Positions 57,375-64,000 of a stretch of DNA of 64,000 nucleotides are shown piece by piece. How positions within the stretch are numbered: the stretch's first letter is position 1; every line of letters starts with the position of its first letter. The position numbers were made by a program, and so were the translations under genes. The stretch covers positions 81,598 through 145,597 of the forward strand of contig NZ_JAEKJA010000024.1 in assembly GCF_016411865.1 (NCBI RefSeq), read 5' to 3'. Source of the DNA: Acuticoccus mangrovi (GTDB lineage Bacteria > Pseudomonadota > Alphaproteobacteria > Rhizobiales > Amorphaceae). The notes under the pieces are model-generated. The model did no database searches and had not been told where the DNA came from. It worked only from the letters and a program-made list of their open reading frames with translations.

Positions 57375-59300
57375 TCAGTCGACCGTGCCGGTGCCGACGG
57401 CCGGGCGGCGCCGTCCGAGCACCGTCGGTGCCGCCGCCGCGGCGAGGAGGACGAAGCCGGCCACGTCGATGAAGAGCGTCGCCGGGAACATCAGAAGGAC
57501 CCCCGCCCCGCCGAAGAGGACGCGCCGCAGCGTGCCGATGGTGCCGCCGAAGGGCTCGGCGCCCTGGATCGCGACGGCGAGCGCGATCACCCCGAGGAGA
57601 TAGACGATCGTGGAATGCACGATCGCGGCGGTGGTGCCGTCGAGGATGAGGCCGGGGACGTAGACGAAGCTGAACGGCATGAGGACGAGGGTGATGCCGT
57701 ATTTCAGCGCGGCGAGGCCGGTCTTCATGGGGTCGGCATTGGCGATCGCCGCCCCGGCGAAGGCCGCCACGCACACCGGCGGGGTGATGTTGGACAGGCA
57801 CGCGGCGTAGAACACCGCAAGGTGGGCCGCCACCGTCGGCACGCCGAGCTCGATGAGCGCAGGCGCCGCCACCACCGACAGGATGATGTAGGACCCCGTC
57901 GTGCTCGACCCCATGCCGATGATGATCGAGATGATGGTGACGAGGATCAGCGCGAAGAACAGATGGCCGCCGGAGAAGTCGACCAGGACGGCGGAGAATT
58001 TGAGCCCCAGCCCCGCGAGCACGATGCCGCCGATGATGACGCCGAGCGAGCCGATCGCCGCCCCCGCCGCGGCATTGCTGCGCGCACCGCCGATGAGGCC
58101 CTGCATGATGCCCGACGGGCCCATACGCGTCTCGGAGCGGATCATCGACAGGCCGATCGCCGTGAGGGTGCCCCAGAAAGCGCAGAATTCCGGCGTGTAG
58201 CCGCGGAAGAGCAGGCCGATCACCACCACGAGCGGCAGGAAGAAGTACCAGCCGCGGCGCAGGACGTCGCGCACCCGCGGGGTCTCGGACGGCGGCATGC
58301 CGCGGATGCCGGTGCGCACCGCCTCAAGGTCCACCATCACCAGGACGAAGCCGAAGAAGACCAGCGCCGGGATGATGTTCATGACGGCGATGGTGAGGTA
58401 GCTCGTCTCCGTCAGCGTGGCGAGGATGAAGACGCCCGCGCCCATGACCGGCGGCATGAACTGGCCGCCGGTGGAGGCGATCGCCTCGATGGCGCCGGCG
58501 TGATGGGCGCGAAAGCCGGTCCGCTTCATCAACGGGATGGTGAAGGCGCCGGTGGTGACGACGTTCGCCACCGACGAGCCCGAGATCGAGCCGAAGAGGG
58601 CGGAGGTCATCACCGCGATCTTGGCCGGCCCGCCGCGCCAGCGGCCCGCCACCGCGGTGCCGAGCTCCATGAAGAAGTTGCCCGCCCCCGAGCGCTCCAG
58701 AAAGGCGCCGAAGATGATGAAGGGGAAGACGAACGTCGCGAAGGTCGCCGCGACGACGCCGAAGAGCGCCTCCTGGGTGGAGAAGGTGAATTCCAGGATG
58801 CGCTCCACCGACATGCCCGGGTGGGACAGGCGGCCGGGCAGGTAGGGCCCGAAATAGAGCTGCAGCAGAAACAGGATCGCGATGATCGGGATGATCGGCC
58901 CGAGCGCGCGCCGGCTCGTCTCCAGCATCACCACGATGGCGACGGCGCCCATCGCGAGGTCGTAGCTGTTGGGCGAGGACACGCGGAAAATCGCGTAGCT
59001 CACATATTGATCGATCCAGTAGCCCACCGACACCACCGCCGCGGCGATGAAGATCATGTCGATGATGCTCGGCCGGTGCTGCGGCGAGCGGCGGCTCATC
59101 GGATAGGTCATGAACACGAGCACGGACGTCAGCATGAGGTAGACGCCGCGGTTGCTCTCGGTGGAGATCAGGCCGAATCCGGAGGTGTAGAGGTAGAAGG
59201 CCGCAAAGCCCGCGGCCGTCAGGTGGAAGAGAAGCGCCCAAATCCCGGTGAGCCGGCGATGCCCGCCATCCACCTTCAAGAGCCACGCGAACCGCTGCAT
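57375..59300 (-). CDS. TRAP transporter fused permease (DctQM/4TM-12TM type)
   Basis: A 641-residue membrane protein with about 16-18 predicted helices: a short DctQ-like N-terminal part fused to a large DctM-like part. FIIFGAFLERSGAGNFFMELG, GSISGSSVANVVTTGAFTIPLMKR and ASTGGQFMPPVMGAGVFILA (in order) are typical of TAXI-type fused permeases. It uses an ion gradient to import a carboxylate delivered by the TAXI protein encoded just upstream. GAGGGA precedes the ATG. Confidence 0.93.
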   Translation of the reverse strand: MQRFAWLLKVDGGHRRLTGIWALLFHLTAAGFAAFYLYTSGFGLISTESNRGVYLMLTSVLVFMTYPMSRRSPQHRPSIIDMIFIAAAVVSVGYWIDQYVSYAIFRVSSPNSYDLAMGAVAIVVMLETSRRALGPIIPIIAILFLLQLYFGPYLPGRLSHPGMSVERILEFTFSTQEALFGVVAATFATFVFPFIIFGAFLERSGAGNFFMELGTAVAGRWRGGPAKIAVMTSALFGSISGSSVANVVTTGAFTIPLMKRTGFRAHHAGAIEAIASTGGQFMPPVMGAGVFILATLTETSYLTIAVMNIIPALVFFGFVLVMVDLEAVRTGIRGMPPSETPRVRDVLRRGWYFFLPLVVVIGLLFRGYTPEFCAFWGTLTAIGLSMIRSETRMGPSGIMQGLIGGARSNAAAGAAIGSLGVIIGGIVLAGLGLKFSAVLVDFSGGHLFFALILVTIISIIIGMGSSTTGSYIILSVVAAPALIELGVPTVAAHLAVFYAACLSNITPPVCVAAFAGAAIANADPMKTGLAALKYGITLVLMPFSFVYVPGLILDGTTAAIVHSTIVYLLGVIALAVAIQGAEPFGGTIGTLRRVLFGGAGVLLMFPATLFIDVAGFVLLAAAAAPTVLGRRRPAVGTGTVD

Positions 59301-59328
59301 CGTCCCTCGCTCGGTATGGAAAGAGCGC

Positions 59329-59344
59329 CGCCGCCGAGGCGGCG
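59329..59344 (-). promoter_or_regulatory. Intercistronic hairpin between TAXI protein and TRAP permease genes
   Basis: CGCCGCC and GGCGGCG are perfectly complementary around GA (a 4-nt loop in practice). The stem lies in the 68 bp after the binding-protein gene, before the permease, mirroring the arrangement in the Dpp operon. Confidence 0.4.
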
Positions 59345-59368
59345 ACGCCGGGGTGTGGGATCAGGCGG

Positions 59369-60322
59369 TCAGTCGGGCCAGAGGCCTTCCTTCTTGTAGT
59401 AGGCCTCGGCGCCGGGATGCATCGGCCGGCCGAGAGCCTCGAAGTTGGCGACGTCCGGCTTCATCTGCGCCCACGCCTTGTGGCCGCTCGCGAGGCTGTC
59501 CTGGTTGGCGTAGGCGGCGGCGACGATCTTCTCCACCACGTCGGCCGGCAGCCGCTCGTGCGCCACCCAGTAGACCGTGGTGTAGGGCATGTCGGTGGCG
59601 GGCACGCCGGTGTAGACCGTGTCGGCCATGGTGCCGGTGTGGTAGAAGGGGAAGGTCTCGTTGATCGTGGTGAGCGCCTCTTCCGGATAGGAGAGGATCT
59701 TCACCCCCTGGGTCTCGGCGAGCTCGGAGACCGCGGCCGCCGGCGCCGAGGACTGGCAGAAGGCGTCGACCTGGCCGTTCGCGAGGGCGCGGCCGGCGTC
59801 GGCGAAGGTCATCAGCCGAGGCGTGATGTCGCCGATGACGCCGAGCGCGGTGAGGATGTTGGAGCAGTTGAAGACGGTGCCCGAGCCCGGCGGGCCGAGC
59901 GCCACGGTCTTGCCCTTCAGATCCTCGATGGTGTTCAGCTCGTCGTTGCCCTTCAGCGTGACGAAGTAGGTCGGCCCCTCGTAGGCCATCGCGACGCCGC
60001 GCAGCATGGTGCCCTTGTCGCCGTTCTCGAACGGCCCTTCCGGCTTCTGCGACATGTAGACGTGCGAGCCGTAGACGATGCCCATGTCGAGCTCGCCCTT
60101 GATGAGGCGCTTGGCGTTCTCGGTGGAGCCGCCCGTCGTGACCTGGGTGATGTTGATGTCGGGCAGGTCCTTGCCGAGCTCGGAGCCTGCGACGCCGACC
60201 ATGTAGTACATCACGCCGCCGGGGTTGGATCCGCCCCAGGCAACGTCGGTCTTGGTCTGCGCCACGGCGGGCGCGGCGGCGAGCGCCGCGACGGCCACGG
60301 CGCCGATCAGTGCATTCTTCAT
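59369..60322 (-). CDS. TAXI-family TRAP transporter substrate-binding protein
   Basis: A 317-residue periplasmic protein with a Sec signal peptide (MKNALIGAVAVAALAAAPAVAQ in pieces; cleavage near residue 21). TQVTTGGSTENAKRLIKGELDMGIVYG and GKTVALGPPGSGTVFNCSNILTALG are characteristic of the TAXI (NMT1-like) class. The ATG at 60322 has GGAGGA upstream; the open frame further upstream is not coding. The known ligands of the class include glutamate and 2-oxo acids; here the adjacent FAH-type hydrolase suggests a dioxo or hydroxy acid. Confidence 0.9.
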   Translation of the reverse strand: MKNALIGAVAVAALAAAPAVAQTKTDVAWGGSNPGGVMYYMVGVAGSELGKDLPDINITQVTTGGSTENAKRLIKGELDMGIVYGSHVYMSQKPEGPFENGDKGTMLRGVAMAYEGPTYFVTLKGNDELNTIEDLKGKTVALGPPGSGTVFNCSNILTALGVIGDITPRLMTFADAGRALANGQVDAFCQSSAPAAAVSELAETQGVKILSYPEEALTTINETFPFYHTGTMADTVYTGVPATDMPYTTVYWVAHERLPADVVEKIVAAAYANQDSLASGHKAWAQMKPDVANFEALGRPMHPGAEAYYKKEGLWPD

Positions 60323-60345
60323 TATTATGTCCTCCCTTGTTGTCC

Positions 60346-61221
60346 TCAGGCGACGACAGGGTTCTCCAGCCTGCCGATGGGTTCGATCGTGATCGCCACC
60401 CGGTCCCCCGCCTTGAGATATTTCGGCGGGGTGAAGCCGATGCCGACGCCCGCGGCGGTCCCGGTGGCGATGATGTCGCCGGCCTCCAGCGTGATGCCGG
60501 CCGACAGCGTCTCGATCAGCGTCGGGATGTCGAAGATGAGATCGGAGACCGGGGCGTCCTGCCGCCGCTCGCCGTTGACGTCGGTGATGAGCTGGAGGGC
60601 GGTCGGATCGGGAACCTCGTCCGCCGTCACCAACGTCGGGCCCATGGGGCAGAAGCCGTCGAGGCTCTTGCCGATCAGCCACTGGCGGTGCTTCTTCTGC
60701 AGCTCGCGCGAGGTGACGTCGTTGACGATCGTATATCCGTAGACGTGGCCGAGCGCGTCGGCCTTGGTGATGCCGCGGCCGCCGGTGCCGATCACCACGG
60801 CGAGCTCGCCCTCGTAGTCGACCGAGCCGGTGGGGTCGAGCGATACGTCGATCGGATCGCCGGGGTTCGAGACCGTGCTCGGCAGCTTGGAGAAGATCAC
60901 CGGGTGGGCCGGGATATCCTCCGCTGCCGAGGCGTCGAAGCCGCTCTGGGCGAACTCGGTCGCGTGGGCGTGGTAGTTCTTGCCGACGCACATGATGTTG
61001 CGGTGGGGCCGCGGGATCGGCGCGATCAGCGTGACCGAGGCGAGCGGGTGGCGCGGCGCGGCGCCGGCGCCCTGCTTGACGGCCTCGAGCGCCGCCTCCC
61101 CCGCCGCGATGAAGCCGAGCATGTCCCGAGGCACGTCGAGCGCGGTGAAGTCGATCACCTCCTCCCCGTCGAGCGCGCCGATGGCGAGAGTTCCGTTACG
61201 GGTGAAGGTCACGAGCTTCAT
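60346..61221 (-). CDS. Fumarylacetoacetate hydrolase-family protein
   Basis: A 291-residue FAH-fold enzyme. The metal-binding acids are in VDYEGELAVVIG, with NIMCVGKNYHAH and the FCPMGPTLVT segment; the C-terminal TGTAAGVGIGF is also typical. Members hydrolyse, decarboxylate or hydrate 2,4-dioxo or 2-keto acids. It is first in FAH-TAXI-TRAP, divergent from the GntR gene. No Shine-Dalgarno is visible; an inverted repeat lies 7-21 bp upstream of the ATG. Confidence 0.88.
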   Translation of the reverse strand: MKLVTFTRNGTLAIGALDGEEVIDFTALDVPRDMLGFIAAGEAALEAVKQGAGAAPRHPLASVTLIAPIPRPHRNIMCVGKNYHAHATEFAQSGFDASAAEDIPAHPVIFSKLPSTVSNPGDPIDVSLDPTGSVDYEGELAVVIGTGGRGITKADALGHVYGYTIVNDVTSRELQKKHRQWLIGKSLDGFCPMGPTLVTADEVPDPTALQLITDVNGERRQDAPVSDLIFDIPTLIETLSAGITLEAGDIIATGTAAGVGIGFTPPKYLKAGDRVAITIEPIGRLENPVVA

Positions 61222-61227
61222 GTTGTA

Positions 61228-61242
61228 CCAAAGTAGTTTTGG
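61228..61242 (-). promoter_or_regulatory. Inverted repeat at the FAH-family gene start
   Basis: CCAAA-N5-TTTGG lies directly before the FAH-family start codon and resembles the CCAATT/AATTGG repeat on the other side of the intergenic region. GGTTC-ACGC-GAACC (61252-61265) is a further inverted repeat between them. These may be cooperative sites for the adjacent GntR regulator. Confidence 0.35.
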
Positions 61243-61283
61243 ATCATTCTTGGTTCACGCGAACCCTTGCAGCAGCGCCTCTC

Positions 61284-61327
61284 TTGCGTCAAGCCGACCG
61301 ACAAATTATAGACCAATTGTAATTGGT
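61284..61327 (+). promoter_or_regulatory. Promoter and operator of the second GntR gene
   Basis: TTGCGT (61284-61289), a 17-bp spacer and TATAGA (61307-61312) form a promoter toward the GntR gene. ACCAATT-GT-AATTGGT (61312-61327), a perfect inverted repeat, begins at the last -10 base and ends 11 bp before the start codon, the expected place for autorepression. Confidence 0.55.
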
Positions 61328-61338
61328 ACAGGACCGAC

Positions 61339-62001
61339 GTGAAGATCGACACCATCCTCGAACGGCTGCGCGAAGAGGTCATCGGCGGCGGCACCGACGC
61401 GAGCGGGCGTCTGCCTACGGAACGCGTGCTCGCCGAGCGGCTCGGTGTGAGCCGGGGCACGCTGCGGCAGGCCCTGTCGCGGCTCGAGCAGGAGGGGGCG
61501 ATCTGGCGCGGCGTCGGCCGCGGCACCTACGTGCGCGGCAAGGAGCCGCACCGCCCGGCGGCGACCGCCATCGTGCCCGACACGACCAATCCGACGGAGG
61601 TCATGGAGGCACGGCTCGTGCTGGAGCCGCAGCTTGCCGGGATGGCCGCCCTCAACGCCACGCCGGCGGAGATCGCCGCGCTCGAGGGCAGCATCGCCGC
61701 GGCGCGACGGGCGACGGGCGTCCTCGAGTTCGAGAGCCTCGACAGCGCCTTCCACCGCACCCTCGCGGGCTCGGTGGGCAACACGCTGCTGCTCGGCCTG
61801 TTCGACGCGCTCAACGCCGCGCGCGACGGCGAGCTATGGGGCCGCCTCAAGGCGGCGAGCCTGACCGCGCAGCGCATGCAGGACTATTGCGATCACCACC
61901 AGGCGATCGTCGACGCCCTGCGGGCCCGCGACCGGGTCGCCGCCGTGGAGGCGATGCGCACCCACCTCCTGGCGGTGCGGGCGAACCTCCTCGGTATCTG
62001 A
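61339..62001 (+). CDS. GntR-family transcriptional regulator, FadR subfamily
   Basis: A 220-residue regulator. The winged helix is in residues 5-65 (GRLPTERVLAERLGVSRGTLRQALSRLEQEGAIW in pieces) and the FCD domain in 85-215, with metal/effector-binding residues in LDSAFHRTLAG and YCDHHQAIVDALRARD. It probably senses the carboxylate handled by the divergent FAH-TAXI-TRAP operon. GTG start with AGGA upstream. Confidence 0.9.
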   Translation: MKIDTILERLREEVIGGGTDASGRLPTERVLAERLGVSRGTLRQALSRLEQEGAIWRGVGRGTYVRGKEPHRPAATAIVPDTTNPTEVMEARLVLEPQLAGMAALNATPAEIAALEGSIAAARRATGVLEFESLDSAFHRTLAGSVGNTLLLGLFDALNAARDGELWGRLKAASLTAQRMQDYCDHHQAIVDALRARDRVAAVEAMRTHLLAVRANLLGI

Positions 62002-62009
62002 CGCCGCGT

Positions 62010-62031
62010 GGCGGGCGGTGCGTCGCCCGCC
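62010..62031. terminator. Hairpin between convergent GntR and amidohydrolase genes
   Basis: GGCGGGCG (62010-62017) pairs perfectly with CGCCCGCC (62024-62031) around a 6-nt loop, between the two stop codons. No T-run is present; a bidirectional 3'-end structure is inferred from position. Confidence 0.5.
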
Positions 62032-62033
62032 GG

Positions 62034-62762
62034 TCAGCGCTCGAGGGCGGCGACCACGGCGGCGGTGTCGGCCGTCCAGCCGAGGAAGGAGCGCGTGTTG
62101 AAGACGCTCGCGTCGTAGATCGCATCTGACCCCGCCTGCAGCGTCGCATCCGGGACCATCACGGCGAAGAACTCGCGGTGGTAGGCGTCGCGCAAGGTGC
62201 TTTCCACGCACACGTTGGTGTTCACCCCGGCAAGGAGCAGCGTGGTGACGCCGCTCGCCCGGAGCATCTGCTCGAGGTTGGTGCCGGCGAAGCCGGAGTA
62301 GCGCGCCTTGCGGATCACCGGCTCGCCGGGCCGCGGCGCGAGCGGCTCCACGATCTCGAAGTCCCACGTGTCGTAGGTGATGAGCTTGCCCCGCATCTCC
62401 GGGTGCGCGCGCATATATTTCAACGCGTTGGACTTATACCAGACCGGCGAGGTCGGCCCGCCCGCCTCCGCCTGGTCGGGCGAGAAGCCGTTTTGCAGGA
62501 AGATCGTCTTGAGGCCCTTCGCGCGGGCCGCCGCCAACAGCTCCGCCGTCTTCTCGATCACCGGCGGCGAGCCCGAGACGTCGAAGCCCACGTGGTCGAG
62601 ATAGCCGCCCTTCGAGAGATAGGCGTTCTGCATGTCGACGATCACCAGGGCCGTGGTCGCGAGCGAGATGGCGATGGGCTCGGGAAGGGCGTCGATGACG
62701 ATGTCGGCGCCCGCGGCGGTCGGCACCGCCTCCACGTCGAGTGCCAGCGGCTGCGAGTTCAT
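62034..62762 (-). CDS. RutB-like cysteine hydrolase (isochorismatase superfamily)
   Basis: A 242-residue amidohydrolase. The catalytic triad is D43 (VIVDMQNAYL), K152 (IRKARYSGF) and C185 (NTNVCVEST), and the overall pattern (GGYLDHVGFDVSG; EAGGPTSPVWYKSNALKYMR in parts; FLGWT) is close to RutB, the ureidoacrylate amidohydrolase of uracil breakdown. The rest of the rut operon is absent; instead an ABC importer follows 3 bp on. It may therefore hydrolyse a ureido acid or related amide brought in by that importer. Confidence 0.82.
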   Translation of the reverse strand: MNSQPLALDVEAVPTAAGADIVIDALPEPIAISLATTALVIVDMQNAYLSKGGYLDHVGFDVSGSPPVIEKTAELLAAARAKGLKTIFLQNGFSPDQAEAGGPTSPVWYKSNALKYMRAHPEMRGKLITYDTWDFEIVEPLAPRPGEPVIRKARYSGFAGTNLEQMLRASGVTTLLLAGVNTNVCVESTLRDAYHREFFAVMVPDATLQAGSDAIYDASVFNTRSFLGWTADTAAVVAALER

Positions 62763-62765
62763 GGG

Positions 62766-63584
62766 TCAGTCTCCATAGCGGCGCAGAACGAGCCCCTCCG
62801 CCACGACGATGACGGCGTAGAGGGCGAGGCCGATGACGCACAGCAGGGTGATCGAGGCGAAGATCAGCGTCATGTCGGCCTGGGAGGCGGCGAACAGGAT
62901 CATGTAGCCGAGCCCCGCCTGGGCGGTGATGAACTCGCCCACGATGACACCGATCATGGCGAAGGTGATGGCGATCTTGAGACCGGCGAAGATGTGCGGG
63001 ATCGCCACCGGAAAGCGCACGTCGGTGTAGACCTTCCACCGGCTCGCCCCGACCGCGCGGCAGAGGCGCAGAAGGTCGCGGTCGACCGAGCCGAGCCCGG
63101 TGAGCGTCGCCACCACCACCGGAAAGAAGCAGATGAACACCGCGAAGGTGACCCGCGACGGGCTGTCGATGCCGAGCCAGACGATGAAGAGCGGCGCCAG
63201 CGCGATCTTCGGGATGAGCTGGAAGAAGACGATGTTGGGGTAGATCGCCTCGCGCACGAACTGGGAGGCGCTGATCACCACGGCGAGCGCGATGCCGAGC
63301 ACCGTGGCGATGGCGAAGCCCGCGATGGTCTCCACCGTGGTCGGCACCGCCTGCTTGAGGAGGAAGGGCAGCACCGCCACCACCCGGCTCGCCACCGCCG
63401 AGGGCGCCGGCAGGAGAGCGTTGGAGATCTGATAGTGGTCGACCACGAACTCCCAGAGGGCGAACACCAGACACGCGGTGAGGATGGGCAGGAGCACCAC
63501 GCGCACGCGGCGGCCGATGTTCGCGGCCGTCTTGCGACGGGCGGCGACCCGCGCGGCGGTGGCGTCGATCTCGGTGACGGTCAT
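62766..63584 (-). CDS. NitT/TauT-type ABC importer permease
   Basis: About 272 residues with six predicted transmembrane helices. The EAA loop is LLRLCRAVGASRWKVYTDVRFPVAIPHIFAGLK, shown here in shorter blocks: CRAVGASRWKVYTDVRFPVA then IPHIFAGLK. This places it with SsuC/TauC/ThiX-like permeases for sulfonates, nitrate, pyrimidines and similar compounds. I chose the ATG at 63584; a GTG at 63590 is equally near. It sits between the ATPase and the RutB-like gene; no binding protein is visible, so it probably lies past the window. Confidence 0.87.
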   Translation of the reverse strand: MTVTEIDATAARVAARRKTAANIGRRVRVVLLPILTACLVFALWEFVVDHYQISNALLPAPSAVASRVVAVLPFLLKQAVPTTVETIAGFAIATVLGIALAVVISASQFVREAIYPNIVFFQLIPKIALAPLFIVWLGIDSPSRVTFAVFICFFPVVVATLTGLGSVDRDLLRLCRAVGASRWKVYTDVRFPVAIPHIFAGLKIAITFAMIGVIVGEFITAQAGLGYMILFAASQADMTLIFASITLLCVIGLALYAVIVVAEGLVLRRYGD

Positions 63585-63615
63585 GGGCACTCTGGGGCGA
63601 AATCCGGGCGGCCGC

Positions 63616-64000
63616 TCATGCCGCGCTCGTACGGTGGATCTGGGCCTTGAGGTGAAGGCAGAGCTCGTTGAAGGCGGGGTCGGCCTCCATCGCGGGGTCG
63701 CGCGGCCGTGGGAAGGGCACGCGAATGTCCTCCACGATGCGGGAGGGGCGGCGGCCCATCACGAGGATGCGGTCCGACAGGAACACGGCCTCGCGGATCG
63801 AGTGGGTGATGAAGATCGCCGTCTTGTGGGTGGTGTCCCAGATGCGGCCGAGAGCGAGGCCCATCTCGTCGCGGGTGATCGCGTCGAGGGCGGAGAAGGG
63901 CTCGTCCATCAGGAGGATGCGCGGGTCGGTGACGAGGGCGCGGGCGAGCGCCACGCGCTGACGCATGCCACCCGAAAGCTCGCGGGGGCGCTTGTCGCGG
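63616..64000 (-). CDS. NitT/TauT-type ABC importer ATPase, C-terminal part
   Basis: The window ends inside this gene; about 128 residues remain. The signature LSGGMRQR, Walker B ILLMDEPFSALD and H-loop FITHSIREAVFLSDRI are intact and typical of SsuB/TauB-like ATPases. It ends 31 bp before the permease start. Walker A lies outside the window. Confidence 0.92.
   Translation of the reverse strand, partial: RDKRPRELSGGMRQRVALARALVTDPRILLMDEPFSALDAITRDEMGLALGRIWDTTHKTAIFITHSIREAVFLSDRILVMGRRPSRIVEDIRVPFPRPRDPAMEADPAFNELCLHLKAQIHRTSAA

Noticed and set aside
57084..59399. A 771-codon open frame on the plus strand
   Set aside because: It lies opposite the TRAP permease gene and is made of Arg/His/Asp/Glu-rich low-complexity sequence, the usual antisense shadow of a high-GC membrane protein.
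62178..63650. A 490-codon plus-strand open frame
   Set aside because: It is antisense to the RutB-like and permease genes and is His/Arg/Asp-rich.

Overview
The window is an ordinary, very GC-rich, densely packed chromosomal segment of an alphaproteobacterium, most likely of the order Hyphomicrobiales (Rhizobiales). The evidence is a CckA-type hybrid kinase, a cysteine-poor DksA, an ATP12 assembly chaperone, a Coq10/LipA pair, an alphaproteobacterial SOS box (GTTC-N7-GTTC) before recA and many LIV, Dpp and TRAP transporters. I see no transposase, integrase, phage gene, plasmid gene or CRISPR array.

Layout. 1-2.4 kb: start of a RelA/SpoT enzyme, rpoZ, a NYN-domain protein and a type-V uracil-DNA glycosylase. 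2.4-6.2 kb: a capsule-type polysaccharide export module (outer-membrane lipoprotein, inner-membrane PCP protein, ATPase) with no permease, whose ATPase keeps only Walker A. 6.2-16.1 kb: a phenylacetate locus; paaN-livK-panE-like-livHMGF runs left and paaG-paaI-paaK runs right from one compact promoter region with a 12-bp palindrome. 16.1-24.4 kb: HAD phosphatase, ATP12, pccB, a GGDEF/degenerate-EAL protein behind a leader hairpin, lrgAB, pccA and acylphosphatase. 24.4-29.4 kb: lipB, tRNA-Leu(GAG), recA, cckA, dksA. 29.8-39.4 kb: MoxR ATPase, SixA, an OtnC-like aldolase, a DUF3754-like protein, a VWA protein, the YcjX/YcjF pair, a lipid kinase, a phosphoesterase and a CoxG-like protein. 39.5-44.5 kb: cysK-alaX-sseA-hypothetical, coq10, lipA, tRNA-Arg(CCT).

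44.5-57.1 kb is a catabolic island: split transketolase, cupin protein and alpha/beta hydrolase on the minus strand; an MR-subgroup enolase-superfamily enzyme, a Dpp-type ABC importer, an NAD-dependent epimerase and RidA on the plus strand; a FadR-type GntR regulator closes it. 57.4-62.0 kb is a second island: TAXI-TRAP transporter and fumarylacetoacetase-family hydrolase with their own divergent GntR regulator. The operators proposed for the two islands share the half-site CCAATT/AATTGG placed just after a TATAG -10 element. 62.0-64.0 kb: a RutB-like amidohydrolase with a NitT/TauT-type ABC importer that runs off the window.

The most unusual items are the nucleotide-site-degenerate capsule ATPase without a KpsM partner, the divergent phenylacetate/LIV control region, and the shared operator design of the two GntR islands. 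Functions are read from sequence motifs and gene context only; no database search was possible.
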